NCBI GenBank assembly: GCA_934047225.1
Contig: OW203986.1
Coordinates: 28,833,221-28,897,220 of the forward strand
Direction: 5' to 3'
DNA from: Ypsolopha sequella
Lineage: Eukaryota; Arthropoda; Insecta; Lepidoptera; Ypsolophidae
DNA: 64,000 nucleotides
Part shown: piece after piece, positions 45,201 through 57,200 of the stretch
How the letters are laid out: every line of letters starts with the position of its first letter
Numbering within the stretch: the first letter of the stretch is position 1
Notes under the pieces: generated by a model
Told to the model about the DNA's origin: nothing
The model's input: the letters and a program-made list of their open reading frames with translations, nothing else
The model's database searches: none
Position numbers and translations under genes: made by a program

Positions 45201-48200
45201 GATAAAACTCATACTGGCGGCGCGGCGTGTCAGTTAGTGATTAGAACCAAGATTCAATTACTTTTTTGTGAACCTACTCAGAGTTTTTAATTATAAAAGA
45301 TATATGTTACCATTCAGCTGTCCTTTATACAGACCTACTGTTTAACTGAGTCGTTTCCTGCAGTAGGGAGTACTAGAGAGCGATGTGGGAGGGGCACTGA
45401 CCTCCAGTATATAATACAAGAACGCTGGACATGTTGTGCCATAGAAAATGATAGTTCTTTTTTGTGCCGATACAAAGCGCCCCCACCGAGCTTACGGAGA
45501 ATTGAAATTGACACTTGGTACAATATAATGTAACATTAGTTCTGAGTATGCTCACGTCACTCACTGCGGCGATCAGCGCCAAAATAGCGATAATTAAAAT
45601 TCTTTACTTTCAGAGGATATACGCCATTTTAGGACATGGTTTTCATGGTGTTTAAATTAACCATTATTTTTTGATGATTTTTTTAAAGAATTGTCGGTTA
45701 TGACATCATTTGAGAATTTTAGACATTGTGACATTGTGAATTTTAGACATTGTGATATGTGATTGCTTATAAAAAAGTGGTCTGTCTCTGTCTGTCTACT
45801 CGTCTGTCATCCATCTGTCAAATCAGTCTGCAGAATTTTTTTATAAATTTATTTTAATAGCAAAGGCCACATTTCTAAACAGCCATTTCTCAAGTGACGT
45901 CACACGAGGACAGATGGAAGTTGCAGCTTTTTCGTAAATATATTCATCATTATGAGGTTTTTAAACCAAAAATTCGAAAAGATGGCTTATTAAACCTAAA
46001 TCACGAAATGGTTTTCGAATTACCACACCTTAACATAATTTTATCTATGCCAATTGATATGATATTTTTATATGTTAGCCATTCAAATGTATACAATGAC
46101 AGCCATTTCTCAAGTGACGTCACACGAAGGCAAATGGAAGTTGCAGCTTTTACGTAAAAATATTCATCATCATGATGTTTTTTTAGAACAAAAGTTCTAA
46201 AATACGGCTTATTAAACTTAAATCTCGAAATGGTTTTCGAATTAACACATCTTAACATAATTTAATCTAAGCGAATTTCTTCATTATCACGTTGTCGTCA
46301 ATAGCCAGTCCAGCGTACTTTCTTACTGGAGGTCAGTGGGGAGGGATGACATGGCGTCTCGCGTCTCTCTCTATCCCTGCGGTCCGTAATAGAATTACAA
46401 TAGATCATAAGCCATTCACTTCATACTTTCGTAATCGATTTTAGCGATATAATTCTATTTCGGAACGCGGGGTCTGTCTCGCGTTAAGTCACGTGACGTC
46501 ACCACACCCCTCCCGCACTGCGCAGCAACTTCAGGGACCGACTCGATGTAGCGATAGATATCTTTACATCTGTAACTTCTTACACAAACAAGTCCCAAAA
46601 TTTCGTTTATTCGTATTATTCGTATTTATTCGTATCATATTTTATATATTTATATATACATTTATATATACATATACATACTCACCCTTACACCCTCTCT
46701 TCTTTTTGTTTCTTTTGTTACAATTCAAACACCATGTAATACGCAAATTTTGTAATTATTGTACACCTATACAAGTAGGTTGGCGTTGGTGACTGTATTA
46801 CAATTTTATATTACCACAGTTGCCAACGGCACATTTTTATGTTATATTTTTATCACAAGCAATCATTTGCTTACTCGTATTTAACTTACAACTTGGTTTT
46901 TGTTTTTGTTATCCAAAATTATTGTACCAAAATAAAATTATTATTATTATATGTATACAAATTATTTAAAATAAACACACAAATAAATTAAAACAAGATA
47001 TATTTCGAGTCCATTTGAGCCCGGTATCAGTTGCATTGAACATATTCTATATAGTAAACATTGTTTACAACTGTGTGTACTCAACAGCAGGAGTTCGAAT
47101 GTAGCATCGAGCACCGGCTGGGCGTGGGGTGCGTCGGAAGCGGCGTGGTCTCGTGTCGCGTCGCGCTCGACCGCGGCGCCTACGTGCCGGGCGAGAGCAT
47201 AGCGCTCACCGCCGTCTGCGCCAACCAGTCACGCGCCACCATCAGGGCTAGTCGCATCGCGCTCACTGAGGTTTGTTAAGGATAGGGTTGCTAACTGTAC
47301 TATAATATCTAGTATTGTACTATATTTCGGGTCTGTGTACTATATACTGTTGAAGAAATATATTGTACGCAAAAATACTATATTTCAGTTTGACGGATCC
47401 ATCTTTTATTGTAACAATTAATAACAAAAAAAAACCTCGCTTTGTAAACGCACCGATTACTATTATTCGTGAATCCGTGCGGCTCTGGGGTATTTGACAT
47501 GACGAAGCCTGTTTTTGTCAATGTGTATTGTTCGTAAACGTTTTTCCATGAAGATATCAGCAAATTTTTATTTAACTTGAAAGAATGTACCCATCTTTAC
47601 AGGCCATTACTGTCGAGGGGTTTTTTTTACAGGCTCTGATTTTGAGAAAGGTGCTGATGATTGTTTTCCCAGAAATTCCGCTTCTTGTTGACCAGCGGGT
47701 CTACCGCGTAATTCTGATTTGTATCAACTTCAAGCAAATGCATGCGAAATTCAACGCGTGCAAAAGAGATGGCATGTTAGGCGGGCGTCGTCACACGCAC
47801 GACAAATTTCAATCTCAAGTTGATGTTGATGAAAATCAGAATTGCGCGGTAGACCCGCAGAGCTAATGATTCATGCCGTGAACCGGAACGTCAACTAAAA
47901 TCAAAAGCACCTTATTTTTTGAAAAATGCACGGTATGTTGTAGTAGACATATAACAATGGCTGTGATTCGCATCAAAATTGTTTCAATTTGTTTTTATGC
48001 ATGAAACGCGATTGAAAAGATCCAAGTGCAAAAAAATATAGTTTTTATAAAAATAAATGGTAAGTATCTTTGTTATTTACTTTTTTCATAAAATACTATA
48101 CTTTTTTGAAGGGTACTATGTTTTTATAGCTTTTTCTGTAAAATAGTATATTCTGCCGAAAAAAATCTTGGCAACCCTAGTAGAAGTATAAAACAGAGAG

Positions 48201-51200
48201 AGTACATGTATGACGTATGTACTTCACGTTTTATCCCCACACTCAATCGACCGTAGTGTGCGTGCGTCTACAGCGCGTGGCACTCTCGCTCGGACCGTTT
48301 TGAAACGATTTGTGATTCCGAAGTCTTTAGCGGTGTTATAATAAATTTGGCCAATTACAGCGCAGAATTGCGGTGTTATAATGTAACATAACATTATAAC
48401 ATCGGTCAAACAATGTAGGTACTTATAAAATTTGATGTTGTAATTACTTTATTGCAGTGTGGGAGTAGATAAAAATCTTTAATGTACAGACATGACCTTT
48501 TTACTAAGTACTTTATTATTAGTATAGATATACAATAAAATATTTCAAAAATACAGAATTATTTATTTCAAAACTTATACATACAATTTCGTAGACTGAT
48601 TGGAGTCTCCTTTTAATAAAATATATACCTGCAATAGAATGCTCCGCTCTTCCATAGGTAACAGATAATTGAATTATAAGAATAAGAGTAATTTTAAATT
48701 AATAATAAGAAAAATAAAATACAAAATCAAAAAACCAAGACAAAAAGTAGAAGTAGAAAAATTAAGAAAAATGTTGCTTATATTTATATGGGGTGTGAGT
48801 ATGCATGCGTGAGGGAGAGTGAAAGTGTGTATGAAAATGAGTGTACAGATAAAAGGGTTTCTTATTTGTGTGCTCAAGTGAAAGAGTAGTAGTCATTCTA
48901 GTAGAATACCGTATTTATCCTACAAGTATTACAAAAAAAACCGGCCAAGTGCGAGTCGGACTCGCGCACGAAGGGTTCTGTACCATCACCTATAAAAACG
49001 GCAAAAAAAACATGCCTGTTGTATGGGAGCCCCCTTAAATATTTATTTTATTCTGTTTTTTAGTATTTGTTGTTATAGCGGCAACATAAATACATCATCT
49101 GAGAAAATTTCAACTGTCTAATTATCACGGTTCATGAGATACAGCCTGGTGACAGATGGACACACGGACAGACAGACGGACAGCGGAGTCTTAGTAATAG
49201 GGTCCCGTTGGTTACCCTTTGGGTACGGAACCCTAATTACAAGATAAAATTTGCAAGTATAATTATGTTTTAGGTGTAAATAATTATATCATAGCATAGT
49301 ATCCTATAGTGCTCTTGTTTTTTGATGCCAAGATTCGATGAGGCTAAGGAATCAGCGCGCGAGAGCACGTAAAGCTGTTGGTCCCGGCTGATATCGAAAC
49401 ATAATCTTGACCTTCATCATGAACGAATAACGCTTATGACTCACATTCCGTTGAATGCTACGTAGATATTTTCCGTGACCGTGCTGCAGCGCATTTATGT
49501 CGAACTGCATTTTTGCCAGCTGTGCTCGATGCTTGATTTGCGGTTTGTCATGTCGTTACTATTATTTCTTGACTGTTTATTGCAGAAACTTACGTGATTT
49601 TTGAAATATTTCAGTGATTTCTCTAGTTTTGTAACTCATCGGTCGCAGCCAAAACTGTGGTTGCTGAAGGGGTCTCAACCACCGTAGACGTTCTGTGTCG
49701 TCATTTGTTTTCCCTGTTGCCAAATCTCGCATTTCGGTGTTCCGCATCTCAAAATGAAAAGACGGCACCCTTATAGGATCACTTTGTCCGTTTGTCTAGA
49801 TATTTCTCGGGCCCCATGAGTCTGATACCTCTACAGAAGTCTACGGCCCCGTGGTGCTGTTAAAAGTTCAGCGCAAAAAAAGTTATTACCCTTTATGTTG
49901 TCAATTTCATACAAATTGAAATACAAACACACATACAAACTTTTAGGGCACATCCAGTTTCCATGCTTAGAACTTGAAATTCCGTTCACCAACACGTATA
50001 GGAAAAATTCAGAAAATTACCTATATTTAATAATTCAAGACTAGCTTTTGCCCGTGGCTTCGCCCGCGTTGAATAAGTTTTTCTATATTCGTATCGAATC
50101 TGTAAATATTTTTCAGCTCATTAATTTTTTAGTACGTAGTTGACCTGACTCTAGTTTGGAGATATGGAGTGTTTTGGATTTTCAACATCTCTAATTTGAT
50201 CCCCATGTAAAGTGTCTTTGTCCGAGCCGCTTTTCTGATTGACACTATTTCTTGTTCTCTGAATGAATCCTCTGCTAATGTCTCTTTGGCGGTCTTTGAT
50301 AACTGATTTAATCCCCTAGTATAGTGTGTTTGGCGAGGCTGCAGGCCGAGCCGCGTCTCTGAACAACACTATTTCTTGTTCCCATGGGAACTGATTTATG
50401 GGATAAAAAGTAGCCTATGTCCTATACCAGGTCTCGAACTACATTTGTGCAAAGTTTCAGCCCAATCGGTTCAGTAGTTCCGGCGTGAAGGAGTAACAAA
50501 CATCCATCCAAACTTTCGCATTTATAATATTAGTGGGAAGTAATTAATGACCCTCTGGATACATACAGTTTATGGATCGTAAGTTTCAATTTGGTCGCTC
50601 ATAACGGCACGTGGAATAAATTTGCATTTTAAACGATGTCTACGGAACCCTCAGAACACGAGTCCTATTCGCACTTGAATGGTTTTATTATTCGTTATAA
50701 TTGAGAAGGTTTTTGGTCACCTAGGTCCATCTCTGATAGTTCTGATTAAACGGTCATTGCCCATATTGTACTGTAGTCGTCACCTTGCTTCTGGGAGGTG
50801 ACGATGACTTCAAACTGCATAATCCAAAGCCGTGGCTGACGGGAGGTTGTGGCGACTTCCAGTGTGTCGTTGAGATTTTTTACTGCTGCAGATTTGGTAG
50901 GTTTTTGCAGCTTGGCACATGGGAAACAGTGGTAAATTTTCTGTCGGTTACGCTTAGTTTCAAAGTCAAAGGTCATCAATAAATTGTGGTGTAGTTGTGA
51001 GTGAGACGAATATTAGCTTCAACCTGATTTATTACAACAGTTACTGCTTATTTATACAAAGAATTACGTTTCTTATTTAATGTTATATAAGTTAAAGCAA
51101 TAGACAAGGTATGTAATAGCCGCCGTGTTAGAGCCTCCACGCCAGACACCACGGACCGGTTGGAGAGAAATATTGCAAAACGAGCAAGATAAGCAGAAAC

Positions 51201-54200
51201 GGCACGTAGTAGCTCAGTCAGCGTGCCAACGTGCGCCAATCCGCACACAAAATATCGTGATTTGACAGAAAATTACGCACCAAAATTAGAAAGTTTCGTT
51301 CAGGAATTTCATAATTCTGTAACGCATTGATATTAAAACATTGTTTTAACATTAATTTTGTGTTCGTTGTGCTTGTGCAAAAGAAAGTGAGCATATGCTA
51401 CAAGAAAGCTGCCAGCCAAGATGTTTATAACAGAGACCTTGCCACCGAGCTACGAGGAGTCCAAAATGAGTCAGATACAGTTCTCCAAACCATTCGACAA
51501 ATCGGACGGCGGGATATTGTCAAAGCGCCAGCAAGCGGTCTGCGTTCGGCACGCGTTCAAACACTATGGCTCCAACAAACGACCCAACCATGTGTTCGAC
51601 AATCTCAACATGACTGTGGCTAAGGGCACCATCTACGGCCTCCTGGGAGCATCAGGATGCGGTAAGACTACGCTTTTGTCCTGCATCGTGGGCAGACGGA
51701 AAATGAATAGCGGAGAAATTTGGGTGCTGGGTGGCAAGCCGGGGACTAAAGGATCGGGCGTCCCCGGCAAGCGCGTGGGGTACATGCCTCAGGAGATTGC
51801 CCTGTATGGAGAGTTCACGATCAAAGAGACCATGATGTACTTCGGCTGGATCTTTGGCATGGAGACGAAAGAGATCATTAACCGATTGCGGTTCCTACTC
51901 GAATTCCTCGACTTGCCCAGTCAGAATAGAATGGTAAAAAATCTGAGCGGTGGTCAACAGCGGCGCGTATCTTTCGCCGTGGCCCTGATGCACGACCCCG
52001 AGCTCTTGATCCTGGACGAGCCGACTGTGGGCGTGGACCCGCTACTGCGTCAGAGCATCTGGGCGCACCTGGTGCGCATCACCAGCTCCGGGGACAAGAC
52101 CGTCATCATCACCACGCACTACATCGAGGAGGCACGTCTGGCGCATACTATCGGTCTGATGCGGTCCGGGCGTCTGCTGGCTGAGCAGTCCCCTCAAGGT
52201 CTGCTCACCATGTACAACTGCATCTCGCTCGAGGATGTCTTCCTAAAACTCTCCAGAAAGCAAGTAGGTCAAACAAACCCGGTCATCGAGCTGAACGTGA
52301 CGGTTGGAGCCCTCGGACTCAATAAGATGTTGAAGCGTGAGGAGGCGCCCTATGCCGTGGAGGACGGGAACGTGCGAGGACTCAACTTCCATCAGAGCAA
52401 GGAGGTTATGTTCACAGATCATAACAGTGTTTCTAATGGCGATATCCTCGGCAAGATGGCAGCAGCAACTGAGAGCATAACCTCTGACTGCGACGACTGT
52501 GGCAACTGCTTCCAGATGACCTCCCGCGGGAAGATCAAGGCGCTCATCCAGAAAAACTTCCTGAGGATGTGGAGAAACATAGGTGCGATGTTGTTCATCT
52601 TCGTGTTACCGGTCATGCAGGTCATACTGTTCTGTCTGGCTATCGGACACGATCCGAGTGGGCTTAGACTGGCTATTGTGAACGACGATGTGGACGTGAC
52701 AAACGGGTTCTGTCCGTACAGCAATTCGTGCTCGATGAAGAACCTCTCGTGTCGATACTTGGACCACCTCAAAAACCAGTCCATCATTAAAGAGTACTAC
52801 GTGGACCTTAGCAGCGCCATCAACGCAGTGAAAGAGGGCGAGGCCTGGGGCGCAATATACTTCAACGAGAATTATACTGTTTCTTTAGTTGCAAGATTGG
52901 CTTTAGCGGACACGGCTGATGACGAAACTATCGAGTCTTCTGAGGTGCAGGTCTGGCTCGACATGTCCAACCAACAGATCGGACTCATGCTGAATAGAGA
53001 CATACAGTTCTCTTACCGAGACTTTGCTAAAGATCTGCTCAAGACCTGCAACTACAACCCGAAGGCGGGTGACATCCCGATAGACTTCATGGAGCCGATC
53101 TATGGAGACAACAACCCTTCCTTCACTGACTTCGTCGCTCCTGGTGTTATTCTCACCATCGTATTCTTCTTGGCCGTCGCTCTCACCTCGTCTTCCTTGA
53201 TCGTAGAACGCACGGAAGGTCTGCTCGACCGGTCGTGGGTGGCAGGCGTGTCTCCCGGTGAGATCTTGCTCTCACACGTAGTGACCCAGTTCGTTGTCAT
53301 GTGCGGACAGACAGCACTGGTGCTCGTCTTCATGATACTGGTCTTCGGTGTCAAATGCAACGGAAATATCGCATTCGTCGTACTCATGACGCTGTTGCAG
53401 GGTCTTTGCGGCATGTGTTTCGGCTTTGTGATCTCCGCAGCCTGCGAGCTCGAGAGGAACGCTATACAGCTGGCTCTCGGCTCATTCTATCCCACTCTAC
53501 TGCTGTCTGGAATCATCTGGCCCATCGAGGGCATGCCTTGGATCCTCAGATACGTCTCGACGTGCCTTCCTTTGACGCTAGCTACCAGTTCTCTAAGATC
53601 CATCCTCACTAGGGGATGGCCCATTACAGACCCTGAAGTCTACATAGGATTCGTGTCGACCTTGATTTGGATCACGTTATTCTTAATGTTTACCGTGATC
53701 ATACTAAGATTTAAAAGAGGTTAGATTAAATTGTTCAGCAGGGTTGTAGGTTTGAGCTTCGTTGTTTTTTACCACTGAGTCTTTTGTTTTAATTGACAGA
53801 GGTTTTTTTGAACCCAGGTTGCGTAGTTTAAGCATATCAATTTTCTCAAGTATATTTTTGCTCTAATCAGGAAAATCTGTACCCTATCTTTATGAATGTT
53901 AGGAGATGTAAATAGTAGTTTTTGTATTTATATTTTTTTGTCGATATACTCTGATCTGACGGAATTTTAAAGCTTTCAGACAAGAAGTCTGTCGTCAGTA
54001 TTAGTATTATTGGCATCGTTCAAAGCGCGTTTCAGGTTTCTCTTAGTTATAGTCAATCACATACATACTTTAGAATTTTCATACCTCCATTCAGCTATTT
54101 TTAAATTAAATTGATTTGTTTATTATATTATATTCTATTTGTTACAAATTGTATATTTCTTACGAGTATATGTTGTTGTTTGTAACTGTTTGGTAATGTT

Positions 54201-57200
54201 ATTTATTTCAGCTCTACCTAGTAATATTACATAGTTTTGTGTCTATACTAGTGTGTTGGAAAGCATGTTCTTTCTTCTTATTTTGTTTGTTACAATTACT
54301 AAGAAAATGTCACCAATCATCCTGTGAGTTGAATCATTGTACACTATTGATTATTTGCTTCGGAGTTGAATCGCGGAAATAAAGTAAATATATACTGAAA
54401 TTGAAAATATATTTATTATTACATCTCATAACATCTTGATTCAAGAACAATAAAAAGACAGACAATATTACAATTCAGCATGAAAAAGACAATTAAATCA
54501 GGCTGTAGATCAGCAACACAACGCTGGTTTCCAGCCTGTCCCTATTCAAATGGCAAGTAGGTATTTAGCTTACAATATGCAACATTCTCAGCTAGCAATA
54601 ATTATACATACTTCATTGCTTGTAAATTGTATTTTACATAAATATAAACAAATAATTTTAAACGCTATACATATTTCGACCCCTCAGTGGGGTCGACATC
54701 AGGCGAATAGAAAAATATTATAATATGACATATATTTAAAGCTAGAAAACCACTGACATCTATTGCCATAAAAATATAAAAAACCGGCCAAGTGCGAGTC
54801 GGATTCGCGCACGAAGGGTTCCATACCATTATCTATAAAAACGGCAAAAAAAAATATGTCTGTTGTATGGGAGCCCCCTTAAATAAGTATTTGTTGTTAT
54901 AGCGGCAACAGAAATACATCATCTGGGAAAATTTCAACTGTCTAACTGTCACGGTGACAGACGGACACACGGACAGACAGACAGACAGTGGAGTCTTAGT
55001 AATAGGGTCCCGTTGGTTACGGAACCTTAAAAAGTATATTTTGAATCATGAACCACATATTTTAAGACAGTTTAGTTAGTCGGCTATCATACTGAGAGAT
55101 CCGATCCTGAGCTAAAATTTTGTTTATGAAACTGTAAATTTAAAAACGGATAAATAGTAAAATGAGTTAGGTAAGGTCGTTTAGTCCGGGTCAATAACGA
55201 GCTTCCTAGCAACCATATAAACGATGTCTCCCAAGTGACCATATGAACGATGTCTCCCAAGTGACCATATGAACGATGTCTCCCAAGTGACCATATGAAC
55301 TATGTCTCCCAAGTGACCATATAAACGATGTCTCCCAAGTGATTATATGAACGATGTCTCCACAGTGACCATATGAACGATGTCTCCCAAGTGACCATAT
55401 GAACGATGTCTCCCAAGTGACCATATGAATGATGTCTCCCAAGTGACCATATGAACGATGTCTCCCAAGTGACCATATGAACGATGTCTCCCAAGTGACC
55501 ATATGAACGATGTCTCCCAAGTAACCATTATGAACGATGTCTCCTAAGTGACCATATGAACGATGTCTCCCAAGTAACCATATGAACGATGTCTGCCATG
55601 TAACCATATGAACGATGTCTCCCAAGTGACCATATGAACGATGTCTCCCAAGTGACCATATGAACGATGTCTCCCAAGTGACCATATGAACGATGTCTCC
55701 CAAGTGACCATATGAACGATGTCTCCCAAGTGACCATATGAACGATGTCTCCCAAGTGACCATATGAACGATGTCTCCCAAGTGACCATATGAACGATGT
55801 CTCCCAAGTAACCATTATGAACGATGTCTCCTAAGTGACCATATGAACGATGTCTCCCAAGTAACCATATGAACGATGTCTGCCATGTAACCATATGAAC
55901 GATGTCTCCCAAGTGACCATATGAACGATGTCTCCCAAGTGACCATATGAACGATGTCTCCCAAGTGACCATATGAACGATGTCTCCCAAGTGACCATAT
56001 GAACGATGTCTCCCAAGTGACCATATGAACGATGTCTCCCAAGTGACCATATGAACGATGTCTCCCAAGTAACCATTATGAACGATGTCTCCTAAGTGAC
56101 CATATGAACGATGTCTCCCAAGTAACCATATGAACGATGTCTGCCATGTAACCATATGAACGATGTCTCCCAAGTGACCATATGAACGATGTCTCCCAAG
56201 TGACCATATGAACGATGTCTCCCAAGTGACCATATGAACGATGTCTCCCAAGTGACCATATGAACGATGTCTCCCAAGTGACCATATGAACGATGTCTCC
56301 CAAGTGACCATATGAACGATGTCTCCCAAGTGACCATATGAACGATGTCTCCCAAGTAACCATTATGAACGATGTCTCCTAAGTGACCATATGAACGATG
56401 TCTCCCAAGTAACCATATGAACGATGTCTGCCATGTAACCATATGAACGATGTCTCCCAAGTGACCATATGAACGATGTCTCCCAAGTGACCATATGAAC
56501 GATGTCTCCCAAGTGACCATATGAACGATGTCTCCCAAGTGACCATATGAACGATGTCTCCCAAGTGACCATATGAACGATGTCTCCCAAGTGACCATAT
56601 GAACGATGTCTCCCAAGTAACCATTATGAACGATGTCTCCTAAGTGACCATATGAACGATGTCTCCCAAGTAACCATATGAACGATGTCTGCCATGTAAC
56701 CATATGAACGATGTCTCCCAAGTGACCATATGAACGATGTCTCCCAAGTGACCATAATGAATGATGTCTCCCAAGTGACCATATGAATGATGTTTCCCAA
56801 GTCCTTAGTTCGATGTCAGTTTATAGAGTTGTAAATGATTTAATGATACGTAATAATCTATATCAATACATTACATAATAGAACCCGGTGTGTCCATACA
56901 TTGAAGAAAAGTAATAAAAAAAGAAAGGGGGTGATTAAAAAGAGTAATACAACGCAAATCAGCCATTTTTAGAATTCTTTTCTGTCTGTCTGTCTGTTTG
57001 TTAGCGCACATCTCCGAAATCACTGAACGGATTTGGATGCGTTTTTTTTATTATCATCGTAGTTCCCCTGTTCAACATATGAGGGGCGTGAATAAAATAA
57101 CGTTCAAGGGGAAAATGGGGCAGAGTTGAATAAACGCGGGTGGGGTCGCGGGCAAGGCACACACCTACTATAATACTTTACACTCTTACATCTGAATCTA

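Noticed and set aside
55206..56721. Long minus-strand ORFs of up to 261 codons with a repeating protein
   Set aside because: The 26-bp unit has no stop in any of three frames, so open frames are automatic. No start context, splice signal or non-repetitive part supports a gene.
55206..56800. CRISPR-like array
   Set aside because: Uniform 26-bp head-to-tail units without unique spacers, in a eukaryotic intron; it is a minisatellite.
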